DNA of 64,000 nt, from NCBI GenBank assembly GCA_949358305.1, contig OX442322.1, positions 2,542,001 through 2,606,000 on the forward strand, written 5' to 3'. Below are positions 50,876-61,918 of the stretch, in pieces (the first letter of the stretch is position 1; each line of letters opens with the position of its first letter). Made by a program: the position numbers and the translations under genes. This DNA comes from Strigamia acuminata. Taxonomy: Eukaryota > Arthropoda > Chilopoda > Geophilomorpha > Linotaeniidae. The notes beneath the pieces were generated by a model, which saw only the letters and a program-made list of their open reading frames with translations, was not told where the DNA came from and searched no databases.

Positions 50876-52584
50876 TAATATTATCTGTATCAATTATTAT
50901 ATTATATATTAAATTTTTCCCATGATTATAAAGAAAATAAATGAATGAGTTTATTTGAATGTTGTATTCCTAGTCTTCGTCTAAATGTGTGTGTAGCTGT
51001 ATTGGACAATGTGGCATATATATACATGCTAAGCATCGTTTTTTTCTCTTGCTTGATTGTGGTGGTTGGACTTGACTGAAGCCAGAAACATGATTTTGGG
51101 TTAAATTATTCTGTAAAATAAAATTTTAAATATAAAACACTTTGCATCTAAAATGTATTAATATTACCGTAAACTTATTCACCACAATCCCCGGAATATC
51201 AATCGTAATTTCTGAATTCAATAGGTGAAGATATTTAGGAATTATAACTTTCAAATTTGGATTTTCCTTGATCTTAAAAAGTAAAAAAAAATTATCAAAA
51301 AAGCAGAATATTAGTAAAACCCTAGTTAATTATAATTAACTCACCTTTTCATTCAAATACAGTTTTTCTTTAGACCTCTGCATCACTTCATCTTCATAAC
51401 ATGTACTAGTATTAGTGGATACAAGTTCAATGATACTATTTTTGCTCTTTGTCTAAATGTTTTCAATTTAGTCTTATTAGTTTTATGCAAAATTTTTATT
51501 TAAATAACCAAAACTTAATACCTTATTTTTTCTTTTGCGACGTCTCAAAATAGCTTTGTATCGATTTTTGTAAGATTGTTTCTGCATTTCCGCTGAACTA
51601 CAAAGTACCGGTAATTTAAAAAAAAAAACATTTTTATAAACATTTAGAGATAAAAAGTTTGTCTTACTCAATCTGCATTTTCAATGGTGATGGTGACTGG
51701 AATTAATAATTCTAGTGTTAAATAATATTTTCTTCGTTTTTTGAATTTTAATTTTGTATTTAATACTCATTTAGAAAATATTGTGTCCAATTTTGACTTC
51801 AAATAAGATATTCGAGCACGATTTGTTCGGATCTAATAGAATCAAGCACATAAAACACGCAAAATTGACCACGATTAAGACGAAATTGTGCACCATTTGT
51901 TCAGATCGAATCGTGCGGGATTTGTGCGTGTATAAAATCGAAATCAGGCACGATTCAATCTAAATAAATCGAAGCCAATAGCGACTTCAATTATGCAAAA
52001 TCGAGCGGGATTTTGTGCTCGATTTTGCAAATTTTAAATCGACATTGGGTACGATTTGTTGCGATCGAATCGTGCCCGATTTTGATTTAAAACACCCAAA
52101 ATCGAGCGCGATTAGATCTGAACAAATCGCACCTAAATTCAAGTGAGAATTTGTGTTCGATTTTCCGTTTTTATGTCGAAATTGGGTAAGATTTGTTCAG
52201 ATCTAATTGCATTAGAATTTGCGTGTTTGAAATTGAAATCGGGCACGATTTACCCTAACAAATCCTGCCCAATTTAGACTTAAAACACGCAAAATCGAGC
52301 GCAATTTTGTGCTCGATTTTCCGTTTTAGAATTCGGTTTCAAAATATTTAAATAAAACAAAACAATACAGGCTTTCGAACTTACTTGCATTTATATTTTA
52401 TAATGTAGGCCTAGTATTTTTGGATCAAGTTACCGCGTGCAGGTTTTAGTCACGTGACTATATGTAGAGCCTAAAACTATACATAGGACCCTTCCTATGA
52501 CGTCATTTTAGATATTTTTGAATGGCAGATATATGGTCATGTGACACCATTAATGCCTATAGTCATATGACTTAAAACACTCGT
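50876..52584. other. AT-rich intergenic DNA, no gene recognised
   Basis: No ORF exceeds 62 codons and none is recognisable. It includes the decayed repeat at 51765-52335. The last 150 bp hold several CACGTGAC/CATGTGAC-like words and directly precede the LTR of element C. Confidence 0.5.
51765..52335. repeat. Degenerate repeat of ATCGAGCRCGATTT-type words
   Basis: Words such as AAAATCGAGCGCGATT, TTGTGCTCGATTTT, ATCGGGCACGATTT and GATTTGTTCAGATCTAAT recur in both orientations at irregular spacing, suggesting an old tandem or inverted array. Confidence 0.5.
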
Positions 52585-53600
52585 TGTCGCGCTCAACTCT
52601 AACCGTCGCTAACTCGTGGGTTGATTACTTAATTCGACTAACTCACTACCGCTTTGCTCAAGCGGTTTACCCAAAGAAATGATTACACAGATATAAAAGG
52701 TAAAATATAATATAGATTTATTCTGCGGGGCAATGTACAGATATATCTTATATATATATATATAAAGGGTAAGTAAAAGGTAAATCGGAATGGGTGATGG
52801 GAATGGAAAGGTAAAGGTAAGATGAAAGCTGGCTGGAATCGGCGAGGTCGTCTGTTGTCTCGTGCGTGTCCAAGATGGCGTCCTCGTTGTAGCAACGTGA
52901 TGTCGTCTTGGGCCGGCGTGGCAATATGGCGTCCTCGACTCGTCTCTGGCTGGTCCTTCGGGCTCACGCTGGTCAGGCGCGAGTGAATGCTTAGTTAAAA
53001 GGCTTACTTCGGTCTGTTGTCTAGGTTTTTGTGTGGTGTCCGGCGATCACACAGCGGCGGACTCTTCTGGCTTCCGGCGGTCACACAGCGGCGGGAACGC
53101 TCGTCGTGGTTTTACTGCAGTTTAGGCTTGTGCGACCGTTTGTCTGCACAACTCGCTAAACTGGAGTGGTTTTTACTATTTCTAGCTGGTGTGCTAAAAT
53201 AGTGTGGTAATCTTATCTCGCAGGTTACTCTGCGGAGTTTGACACTGACCAAACGTACTCACGGTAAATTGTCCTTTGTCCTTGGTCAATCCCAGTATAT
53301 TTACTTGGGCCTGATCTTGTAGGACGACGGGTTTACGTGTGTTTCTCGTTTGGTGGTTGTGTTGGTTCTGCCCGCTCAGTGCAAGGCACATTCCTTTGCA
53401 CAAAGCGGGGTTGACAGGTGACCGGAATCACCCAATGGTGGGGTGGACGAGCCATCCCCACTCCCTCAGGGCAGACGCCTGTCCATTGACTAGATGTCAA
53501 TGCACTGAGGGAAGGGAGACGCGCTTGCGGCTCCCCTTACACCCGAAACGAGGTCACGAGAGAAACTCTTCGTTGACCCCGGTCCAGTCGGGTCACAACA
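52585..53600 (-). repeat. 3' LTR of element C
   Basis: This 1016-bp block reads TGTTGTGACCCGACTGG... to ...GCGACA on the minus strand, placed directly after a purine tract. A (TA)n tract at about 52747-52765 could include the TATA element of the LTR promoter. The second LTR copy is not in the window, so the inner limit (52585) is inferred from the terminal sequence. Confidence 0.75.
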
Positions 53601-53612
53601 CTTCCCCCTCCG
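53601..53612 (-). promoter_or_regulatory. 3' polypurine tract (element C)
   Basis: The minus strand reads GGAGGGGGAAG directly before the LTR start TGTTGTGACC. Confidence 0.8.
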
Positions 53613-53636
53613 AGCTCAGACCGTGGGGCTGAGCGA

Positions 53637-56390
53637 TCACCTCTTTCCTGGGAGACCCGACACTGAGTCCGTCACCTGGGCGTAACTCACTCCAAGGACA
53701 GGCGGTTGAGTGCCGGGTGGCGCGGGTAGATCGCCTACTAGCGCCGAGGACCGATCACGGGGGTCCTCATGCTCCGTAATGAAACATAATGCATGGCCGT
53801 CAACTGGCTCATGCGGGGCACGCGTCCTCTCGTGTAACCAAACGCTCGGGATGTAGGCGGAGAAGCCGGTGTTCGTATGCCGGATGGCATTGGCTTCCGC
53901 TGGCGTCACTGGCGCACGGTGGGCTCTCAGCAACCTCTGGTGGAAGATGAGGTCTTTAGTCTTCCGGATCTGGTTGTGAAGCCAGATGAAGACCGATTTG
54001 CCTTTGTCCCGCTGCGCGAGGATAAACCTCCTGGTCGCCGTCGTCATCGAAAGATGGGGAAACTCGTCGATGATTCGCCCATAATAGTCTGGTGGAGGCG
54101 GTGCCGGCTTCGGCTTCTGGGTGGCCGCGGGAATCACGGCTTGCGTCGTTGTCGCCGCTCGGGCCGGTGAGGTCCCGGGCGGTGTCGGCTTCGTTTGCTC
54201 GACGGACCTGACGGGTGGCGTTCGGCACAGCAAGCGCTTTGGTTTACCCGCCACTTCGAACAGGGCGGGTCCTTGCGGGGATATCTCCGCAGGCATCGGT
54301 GGCGGAATCGGAACTCCGCTCGTCGGCGAGATCACCATGTCTACATCCTCTGCCGATTCTTCCGTCTGGATGGTCAAGGCGCGCAGTTGTTGGGTAGGCG
54401 CCGCTGTCCAGGTGGCGGAGGTGTAACGAAACGCCGTGCTTCGCAACTTGTACCCCTCGAATTCGGGGTTTACCACATCCCTGGTTAGCTCGTACCGAGT
54501 CAACACAGGGTCGGGCAGAATGGAGCTCCACTCTGCGAGGAGTGCACGGGGAACCTGTACACCCTCTCTGTCCACGACAGACCATGCGGCCATCGCCTGA
54601 CGCCCTTCTCCGAAGAGTGCTGGGGTTAGCAGCTGCATCATGACCTTGGTCAATGATAGCTGTAGGCTGCGACGATTCACTGGATTCGATCGCTCTGAAT
54701 CCGCAGTGAAGGCACGCGAGAGCTTACTCATCATCGCGATAGCCCATTCGATAAAATATCGCTGTGTCTGATCCACACCTCGCAAGGCGGGCGCGGAGAC
54801 TCTGGGGTCTTCCATCACGAAGCGAAACGCTGAGAGCTCGGAGATAGTCGGGTTGGCGGCTTCTCTCGCGAGTCGCGCTTCTTCGTCTCGCCTCTCGAAG
54901 AACAGGGCCGAGGAACCGGGTCGGGGTCGGCTCGGCCTGTAAATGTCGGTCAAATTGGCTCGACATTCCTGCATAATGCTCTGTCCAACGGGGAGAGGGA
55001 CTGAGCGGTCGGTGGGTAAATCCGGCGGATCGCTCGAATTCAACAACGACGGTGGCGGCAGGTCCGGAGGCGGCTGCGTCTTGGTCGGCAGCGTCGGTGG
55101 CGGCGGCTGCGTCGGCGGTGGTGGCGTCTCCGTCGTCTGCACCCCAGTCATTGCGACTTGGGGCGCCGGGAGATGTTGTTCGGAGCTCGAAGGCTGCACG
55201 ATGGCGGTTGGCATGCCATCGGGTCGCGGTCGCGAATTTATGTAGTCTGCGAGCCACCTTGCCACCTCGTGTGGGGTCACCTTTCCGTCGGTGACAACAC
55301 CCATCTTCCTGGCGTGTTTCATCGCGGGATCGAAACGTGTCAGTTTCGTCCGCTTCATCTGAGTCAGAATCTCGCGAAGGTCCCGCGTATCTGTCGCTGG
55401 GACGTTTCGCTCACCTGACTGGCTACCACTTCGTCGACCCGCTCTCTTGGAGATGTAGGCGGGTTCGGGGATGGGACGGCCCCGAGCTTCGCACCTCGCG
55501 AAGTATCGCTCCTTGCGATCTTTTTTCCGCTGCTCGCGATGAGTCAGCGGACGTCTAGAAGTGCTGGGACGAGAGACTCGCTCTTCATCACCAGACATCC
55601 AAACCTCCTTGCACTCCTTACCGTCTTTAATCTGACGGTTTACGAAAATTCGCGGTCGGGAATACTGCGAAGGGTCACGCACCGTACTAGTGGATGGCCC
55701 AGCTTCGTTGCCTTCAGTCGTGTTTTGAGTGACACGCTGCTTCTTGGCTGTCACCGGGGAACGCGACTGGCTGTTCCCGGCGCCTTTGGAGCGCTTGCGC
55801 TTCCGCGGGTAGCTGCTTTTGGGCCCCAAAATCCCCAGGTGGTGGAGCTGCCACATCTCGGCTTGGGACGTTAAAATTCCCATCCGAGGTCTCCACTGGG
55901 GCGTACTCTCTCCCAATCGCAGCCTCTCAAACCACAGATGAATATCATCCGCGGTCATCCCCTCGTTTTGGAGGATGCGCTCGGCCACTGCCGCAGCGGT
56001 ATCCACCAGCTGTTGTCTATACTGCTGATAGATGGCCTCACGGGCCTCTTCTGTCTCGGCTGCTCGCCACGCATGCAGCACGTGTTCCTCCGCCGGAGTG
56101 CCAGTGTACTGACTTGACAATCCGGGGTGGAAAATTGGCGATTTCGGGTCCTCGTCACGAGCTAACTCTGTGGCGATGCCTTCGCGCATCCCCTCCGGGA
56201 ACGTGTCCAGGAGCGTACAGTCTCGTACCCAACGTCGGGCGATGCATCGGGAATGTAGTATTCGCAGGCGCCAAGGGTCGGCGTCTTCGCCGAAACATCG
56301 TCGGTAGAATTCGGGCAGCGCGCCTCGAAATATCCCGCCACGAGCGATGCAAGCGGGGTCTAATGGTCCCCATGTTTTACGTAATGCCAT
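53637..56390 (-). CDS. ORF3 of element C: 917-residue protein of unknown function
   Basis: The ATG at 56390 is chosen because it directly follows a strong acceptor TTTCTCCATCCTTCCAG; an upstream in-frame ATG at 56414 would add 8 residues encoded by that tract. The protein has an N-terminal helical, Arg/Glu-rich domain (1-190), a basic cluster PRKRKRSK (195-202) followed by AKKQR, likely nuclear-localisation signals, a second basic region (about 265-330), a Pro-rich linker (about 430-485; PPPPTQPPPP), a conserved-looking globular part (about 520-690), and a C-terminal region with DYYGRIIDEFPHLSMTTATR (about 785). I see no signal peptide, membrane segment, zinc knuckle or enzyme motif. It is not visibly related to ORF3 of A/B. 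It lies 24 bp from the polypurine tract, the place of env in retrovirus-like elements. The long plus-strand ORFs here are shadows. Confidence 0.8.
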   Translation of the reverse strand: MALRKTWGPLDPACIARGGIFRGALPEFYRRCFGEDADPWRLRILHSRCIARRWVRDCTLLDTFPEGMREGIATELARDEDPKSPIFHPGLSSQYTGTPAEEHVLHAWRAAETEEAREAIYQQYRQQLVDTAAAVAERILQNEGMTADDIHLWFERLRLGESTPQWRPRMGILTSQAEMWQLHHLGILGPKSSYPRKRKRSKGAGNSQSRSPVTAKKQRVTQNTTEGNEAGPSTSTVRDPSQYSRPRIFVNRQIKDGKECKEVWMSGDEERVSRPSTSRRPLTHREQRKKDRKERYFARCEARGRPIPEPAYISKRAGRRSGSQSGERNVPATDTRDLREILTQMKRTKLTRFDPAMKHARKMGVVTDGKVTPHEVARWLADYINSRPRPDGMPTAIVQPSSSEQHLPAPQVAMTGVQTTETPPPPTQPPPPTLPTKTQPPPDLPPPSLLNSSDPPDLPTDRSVPLPVGQSIMQECRANLTDIYRPSRPRPGSSALFFERRDEEARLAREAANPTISELSAFRFVMEDPRVSAPALRGVDQTQRYFIEWAIAMMSKLSRAFTADSERSNPVNRRSLQLSLTKVMMQLLTPALFGEGRQAMAAWSVVDREGVQVPRALLAEWSSILPDPVLTRYELTRDVVNPEFEGYKLRSTAFRYTSATWTAAPTQQLRALTIQTEESAEDVDMVISPTSGVPIPPPMPAEISPQGPALFEVAGKPKRLLCRTPPVRSVEQTKPTPPGTSPARAATTTQAVIPAATQKPKPAPPPPDYYGRIIDEFPHLSMTTATRRFILAQRDKGKSVFIWLHNQIRKTKDLIFHQRLLRAHRAPVTPAEANAIRHTNTGFSAYIPSVWLHERTRAPHEPVDGHALCFITEHEDPRDRSSALVGDLPAPPGTQPPVLGVSYAQVTDSVSGLPGKR

Positions 56391-57536
56391 CTGGAAGGAT
56401 GGAGAAATAAACAATTAATAAAAAGTTAATATTAAATACGTAGATAAATGGTTGGTTTCGAGGGACGTTGCCGATACGTGCAGCCGTCCGTCGAGACCGA
56501 TTCCTGTCTATCGGTGCAAACGTAGGACGAATTGTCCCTCGTCGGATAGAAAAAGAGAAGTCATCACGTGAAAAATCTGTCTCATGTCCAAAACGCACAG
56601 CGAGACGGAATCGAGCCTTTAATCCGGATTTTTATCATCAGATTTTACTTCACATTAATTCTAACGTTAATTAGAACATTACTAATAATTAAATTAATAA
56701 TTATCAGTCATTCGTAAAAAGAATTCGTCGGGTGTAAATTATTACTAAAATTGCACAATAAATGTGCTTGTCGAAATTTTATTAAATAAATAAATCTAAA
56801 AAAGAATTATTCCGAAGTCGGACTTTGTCTAATTTTTAAAAAAGTTAAAGTCAAATTAAATTTATCCAACACACCGAAAAATTCATCGTACGAATGTTAA
56901 GTTGCATCAATTCGATGCGTCAAATTACTTGTGGAGAAAAATATTCTTTTACAGAATATTCTCCCCTTGTCATAAAATTATTTATGGCTCGAGCCCATTG
57001 TCTCGCTCGTGACTCATGTCATGAGGAATTTTCGAGACGCGAGGCGACGTGAAGTCTACGATCGCATCCCGAAAACAAATTAACAAGAAAAAAATACGAT
57101 CGTGTGAGCGATCGCGGTTAATAATTAATTATACGCTATTGTGAGTGCAAAGCACTCATGTCAGGTATTAGTCAACAAAATTTCTTCTTCAGCAGCATGG
57201 AAATAATTCTCATGTGCCGACGCCGACTTCTACCTGATCGGGTGGGACTTGGTTTACATCGTGGTCCCAGTTTGCCTCGTCCTCGTGCTCGATGGCAAGC
57301 ACGTCGTTCTCTTCCTCGTCCATGGCGAGGAGCGCGCACAAAAAACTCAATCACGATTGAAAAAGGATGATAAAACTATCTCAAAAAAACTCGATAAAAA
57401 CGTTAAAAACGAGGATCACGCACGAATGCAGCGATCAGCTGTGAAAAGCGGAAGTCCGTGTGAACACGAGGTAATCGCGATGGATTCTGGGTAATATACT
57501 CCAGAACCCGGGTGTTTGAGACTAGTGCGCACTTAC
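56391..57536 (-). other. Candidate intron in the ORF3 leader (element C)
   Basis: On the minus strand a donor ACGGGTAAGTGCG (GT at 57536-57535) and the acceptor ending at 56391 enclose 1146 bp without a convincing gene. The layout equals that of A and B although the sequences are unrelated. Short ORFs (up to 81 codons) in this interval are not recognisable. Confidence 0.5.
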
Positions 57537-57694
57537 CCGTGCGCATGTTACGCTACGGGTCTCCTTTGTTTTCACTCCCGTGCGCGATTGCTGCTACGGG
57601 GTCTTTTTTGTTTTCACTCCCGTGCGCGATTGCTGCTACGGGGTCTTTTGCACGCGGTATCCGACCCGTGCCGATAATTTTGCTACGGGTCCCG
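57536..57694. repeat. Four tandem CCCGTGCG...CTACGGG hairpin units
   Basis: Units of about 40 bp start CCCGTGC at 57536, 57578, 57620 and 57665 and contain GCTACGGG about 20 bp later; CCCGT and ACGGG can pair. The second and third are almost identical (CCCGTGCGCGATTGCTGCTA). They lie just upstream of the candidate donor on the minus strand, so they may be promoter or RNA elements for ORF3. Confidence 0.75.
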
Positions 57695-57842
57695 CGCTTC
57701 CACGCCATCTTGTGACGTGAATTCGACCGATATCCGCTTTGTTGGACTTAGCGGAATTTTCTTCGAGTCTCGCAACGTGATGGCTTGCACTATCGGTCGA
57801 TTAGAATTTATTTTTAGTGCCGCCATCGACTCGTAATTTATT

Positions 57843-60800
57843 TTACTTCTTTCCTACGACCTTTCCGCCTTTTATAAACGGATTATCTCTTTTTGGTCGC
57901 AGGTTACGGATCGAGGCAGGTACGATATTTTTTGTTGTTTTTTGTGTCTGTACCTCCTCATTATTGTTTTCTTTTTTATCCGTGTTTTTTGTGTTTGTTT
58001 CAGGAGTTTCTCCTGTTTCCCCCCCGACCAAAATTGGATCCGGAACGGATTCAACTATCTCGTTTACCGGAGGTGAAGGGGCGTCGAAATACTCCTCGTT
58101 GTCACTTGGCGGTGCTTGTTCCGACTCGCCAGCGAACGTATCGACGATTTGGCCGTCAGTTTTAGACTTGACTTGGCCCTTGGCCCACATTTCTTGCGGG
58201 AATTCCGGAATGTACGGAGTTAACTCTCGTACCTGGATCGATTTTTGCTCGGTGTTGTCCTCGAGCTTGCGTAATTTATACGCGTTACCGCCATGCTTGC
58301 CGATGATTACATACGGACCATCTCTCTTGTCGGCCAAGCTGGCGGTGATCCCTCTCGCTGCATTTGAGAGGGTGTGTGCATCTTTCCACACCAAATCATT
58401 GATCTCGAAATTCACGAATTTTCCACCGCTTTTATCTTGTAAAATGCGGTCGCGCATGTTAAAAATGTGCGCCATCATATGCTTGTATGTGTTTGAAATT
58501 GTTTGCTCCAATTTATACACATACTCATGTGGTTTCTCTGGGTCCACCACATTTACCGACTCTGCCACTCGTGGGTCCCAAGGCACTCGTAGCTCTCGGG
58601 CGAAGTTGAGGTAGGCCGGAGAAAAATCTCTCGTCCTCGAGACTGTTGTTCGTATGCTGAACGCGATCTCCCTCAAGTATTCATCCCACCTATTGTGGAT
58701 GTCAGTGAATATACTTAATGCATATTTGATATCCCTGTTGAGTCGCTCAACGGGATTTGTTCTAGGATTGTAGGTCGAAGTATGTGACGCCACAATCCCG
58801 AATTTTTTACAAAACTTACCCCAAATTTTCGAGATAAATTGGGGTCCGTTATCGGATATTATTTTACGTGGAAATCCGTAACGTAACGCCACGTCGTAGA
58901 TACATTCAACGATTTTCTCTGCTGAAGGTCTAGCGACGGCGTACAACTCGGGCCAACGAGTTGCCACGTCCATTATAACGATAATGTACGGATTTTTATT
59001 TCCCGTAACGGGTTTTGGGCCCATCACATCGACACTTAAACAATCAAAAGGCGCGTAAGGCCCTAAGAAAATAGTTTCGAATGGTGATTTACTCCTCGGC
59101 TTGCACGCTTGACATCGCTGACATTGGTGGACAAAAAGAGCAATATCTTTTTTCATCCCTGTCCAGTGAAAAAGCTGTGTAGCACGATAGAGTGTTCTGC
59201 TTACTCCCGCATGGCTCGCAAGCGGGTGCCCGTGTAACAACCACAGCACGCGACCGATTAAGGAAGCAGGTATTACTACCTTTACTGCGGTGTCCGATTC
59301 ACTCAAGTCATCTTGGTGATTTGGGTGATGTTTCACTAAAAGGCCGTCATCCAATAGGTAATCTATGGATTCGTGTGCATAACGACGCTTCTGCCTTCTG
59401 GTTAAGTTGGGCGGATAATTTCCTGTCAGTACGAATCTAGCTCTGTCCTGACATTTTTTGTCTAATTTTTGTTGCACAATTATTTCCTCCCTCGTCGGGG
59501 GATTGCTTCGCATTTGCTTGCCGACATGAGCGTGGAAGGCGCTTAGTAGCGGGTCATTTATTCTCCGCTCTAGCTTAAATTCCCTCTTTGCATCTGGGTA
59601 ATTGTCAGCAGCTGGTTGGTATAACCGCGTCCAGAATCCACAGAATTTTACATCTGCCGGAGACGCGGTAGGAATTTCATTCATCTTCCTTAAATCCCAA
59701 CGGTGACAACTCGTAGGGCAATAAATGATGCGGGAGTCATCCTCGCCATCATCGTCAGCGTCGATTGGATCTGACACTGGTGCCCGTGACAGAGCGTCAG
59801 CCACGACGTTATATTTGCCGGGCTTGTATTGAATGGTCAAGTCGCATGCCATCAGTTCTAACTGCCATCTGGCTAGTCGACCGGCTGGCTCTTTTAATTT
59901 CATCAGCCATTGTAACGCTTGATGATCTGTGTGGACCACAAATTTGGTATATTCGAGATAATCTCTGAATTTCCTTATGGCCCACACAACGGCCAAACAC
60001 TCCAACTCGGTGGCATTGTAATTCTTTTCAGCGCCTTGGAGTTTGCGACTTATAAACATGCACGGCAGGTCTTGTTCGACTCCGTCGCGCACGTGTGTTT
60101 GGAGCAACGCCGCTCCTAACCCAACTCTGCTGGCGTCCGTGTGTAATATGAACGGCCGGTTTAAGTCGAGTAGAGGCATTACGCCGACTTCCGTCAGCAT
60201 CCTCTTTATTGCATTAAATGCGATGTTGCACTCATTTGACCATACAAATTCGTTTTCATTCTTCAGGAGGTCGGTAACTGGGGCTGCCACTTCAGCTAGG
60301 CCCGGTAGCAACCTGCCGAAGAAGTTTATCATTCCCATAAACCGTTGGACACCTTTAACGTCCTCGGGTGGTGGGAAACGATTAATCGCATCGATTTTTT
60401 CGGGGCCAATAGCTAAACCATTGACTCCAATGCGATAACCCAGGAAGGCAAGCTCCTTTCGACAGAACTTGCTCTTGCCCGGGTGAACGTGTAACCCAGC
60501 TTTTGCCAGCCGGGTGAGCACTTGGTCGATGTGCTCAATGTGCTCTTCGAATGTTTTGGAGGCAATAACTATGTCATCTAGGTATGCCCACACAAACTGA
60601 TGCAGGATATCACCCAATACGCTTTCGATTAGTCTCTGAAAGGTACTGGGAGCGTTCACTAAACCAAATGGCATGACGTTGAACATCAACCGTCCAATTG
60701 GCGAGTAAAATGCTGTTTTTAGCTTATCCTCTGGCCTCATCTCAACCTGCCAGTATCCCTTCGACAGATCCATCGTCGTAACCCAAGAAAAGGGGCTAAG

Positions 60801-61913
60801 CTCTCTCAAAATGGATTCGATAGACGGCATCTGTATGGGATCTATCTCTGTCACCGCGTTTAATGGGCGGTAATCAATGCATAGGCGTGGGTCCGAGCCC
60901 GGGCGCATCACGAGCACAACTCGCGTCGCGTATTCTCCCTGGGCCTCGGAGACAATGCCACTGTCTAGCATTTCTTGGCACATTTTTTGCACTATTTCAC
61001 GTTTTTGCGGGTTCATTCCCTTATACGCAACTCGTATAGGTTTATTATCCGTCAATTTAATTTCGTGAATAGCCCTATTCGTTCGGCCCGGTTTTTTCGA
61101 CAGGATCCCGTCATATTTAAGTAGGACCCTTCGTAGGGCTGCCGCTTCGTTTAATTCTAAAGCGGCGTCGGCGACAAGCGTTTCCACTACATTGTCCCGT
61201 TGCAATTCTGTTACGAATGCTTTAAAATCGTAGTCTTGAACGAATTTCTTTAGGCCTTTCTCCCACTGTGTCTTGTCGGCCGCTTCTTTTACAAGAGCTG
61301 GTGGCACGACAATTGCGGGTCTTTCCTTATCATTTCTGATATAATTCCAAGATTTCGTTATTGGATTTGGTTGTATTTCCATTGACGCCATGAGGTCTAA
61401 GCCCAACAGAAAAATTCTGTCGCATGTGGGCAGGACCAGGAAAGGGTGCTGTTCTACCCCTCCGAGCCACTCCATGGTCAATAATATAACTCCTTTTGGA
61501 CGCGCCATTCCGTTGGCGGTTTTTAGACGTATATTTTTATTAACGCCTTTTATCTTATCGGTGAGACCCAATGATGCTACTATGTCTTCGGAAACGAACG
61601 AGCGATCTGCTCCCGAGTCTAGCAGTCCCATAATTTTTTCACGTTCTATTGTCATGGGCAACATGCATAGGCGGTTGGTGTATTCGACCGCCACGTTGCA
61701 CATGAAAACACGAAATTCTTCTGTGTCTTCGACTACTTGAGGTAATTCTTCAAGCAGTAGGTTCGGTTCTTCCGCCTCAGCCTCAGCGTTTGCGGTAATT
61801 ACCTGCAAAGCGTTGTTGGCCCTGTCTTGAATTTGGGCGTTAGCTATGTCACTACCCATTTCTTTGACTGGTGGCGGCTTATCGAACCCTTTGTTAAACC
61901 CCTTCTTCTTCAT
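57843..61913 (-). CDS. pol: Pol polyprotein of element C (PR-RT-RNase H-IN)
   Basis: A 1356-residue frame from the first ATG; translation probably enters by -1 frameshift about 50 nt upstream. Domains: aspartic protease MGLLDSGADRSFVS (D99), reverse transcriptase with RLCIDYRPLNAVTEID, TMDLSKGYWQVEM, MPFGLVNAPSTFQRLI and YLDDIVIAS (YLDD 444-447), RNase H with LHTDASRVGLGAAL, HTDHQALQWLM and VVADALSRAP, integrase HHCC (HGHPLASHAG, then CQRCQACKP) and DDE (SVDVMGPKP, SDNGPQF, NPVERLNRD), and a GPY/F-like module KRDGPYVIIGKHGGNAYKL. The tail is acidic, then basic. All catalytic residues are present and there is no break. It is related to A/B Pol (for example VMGPKP, GGNAYKLRKL) but clearly a separate lineage. 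Confidence 0.95.
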   Translation of the reverse strand: MKKKGFNKGFDKPPPVKEMGSDIANAQIQDRANNALQVITANAEAEAEEPNLLLEELPQVVEDTEEFRVFMCNVAVEYTNRLCMLPMTIEREKIMGLLDSGADRSFVSEDIVASLGLTDKIKGVNKNIRLKTANGMARPKGVILLTMEWLGGVEQHPFLVLPTCDRIFLLGLDLMASMEIQPNPITKSWNYIRNDKERPAIVVPPALVKEAADKTQWEKGLKKFVQDYDFKAFVTELQRDNVVETLVADAALELNEAAALRRVLLKYDGILSKKPGRTNRAIHEIKLTDNKPIRVAYKGMNPQKREIVQKMCQEMLDSGIVSEAQGEYATRVVLVMRPGSDPRLCIDYRPLNAVTEIDPIQMPSIESILRELSPFSWVTTMDLSKGYWQVEMRPEDKLKTAFYSPIGRLMFNVMPFGLVNAPSTFQRLIESVLGDILHQFVWAYLDDIVIASKTFEEHIEHIDQVLTRLAKAGLHVHPGKSKFCRKELAFLGYRIGVNGLAIGPEKIDAINRFPPPEDVKGVQRFMGMINFFGRLLPGLAEVAAPVTDLLKNENEFVWSNECNIAFNAIKRMLTEVGVMPLLDLNRPFILHTDASRVGLGAALLQTHVRDGVEQDLPCMFISRKLQGAEKNYNATELECLAVVWAIRKFRDYLEYTKFVVHTDHQALQWLMKLKEPAGRLARWQLELMACDLTIQYKPGKYNVVADALSRAPVSDPIDADDDGEDDSRIIYCPTSCHRWDLRKMNEIPTASPADVKFCGFWTRLYQPAADNYPDAKREFKLERRINDPLLSAFHAHVGKQMRSNPPTREEIIVQQKLDKKCQDRARFVLTGNYPPNLTRRQKRRYAHESIDYLLDDGLLVKHHPNHQDDLSESDTAVKVVIPASLIGRVLWLLHGHPLASHAGVSRTLYRATQLFHWTGMKKDIALFVHQCQRCQACKPRSKSPFETIFLGPYAPFDCLSVDVMGPKPVTGNKNPYIIVIMDVATRWPELYAVARPSAEKIVECIYDVALRYGFPRKIISDNGPQFISKIWGKFCKKFGIVASHTSTYNPRTNPVERLNRDIKYALSIFTDIHNRWDEYLREIAFSIRTTVSRTRDFSPAYLNFARELRVPWDPRVAESVNVVDPEKPHEYVYKLEQTISNTYKHMMAHIFNMRDRILQDKSGGKFVNFEINDLVWKDAHTLSNAARGITASLADKRDGPYVIIGKHGGNAYKLRKLEDNTEQKSIQVRELTPYIPEFPQEMWAKGQVKSKTDGQIVDTFAGESEQAPPSDNEEYFDAPSPPVNEIVESVPDPILVGGETGETPETNTKNTDKKENNNEEVQTQKTTKNIVPASIRNLRPKRDNPFIKGGKVVGKK

Positions 61914-61918
61914 GAATG

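Noticed and set aside
53877-55874. Plus-strand ORFs opposite ORF3 of element C
   Set aside because: They are antisense shadows of a GC-rich 917-codon gene and lack recognisable domains.
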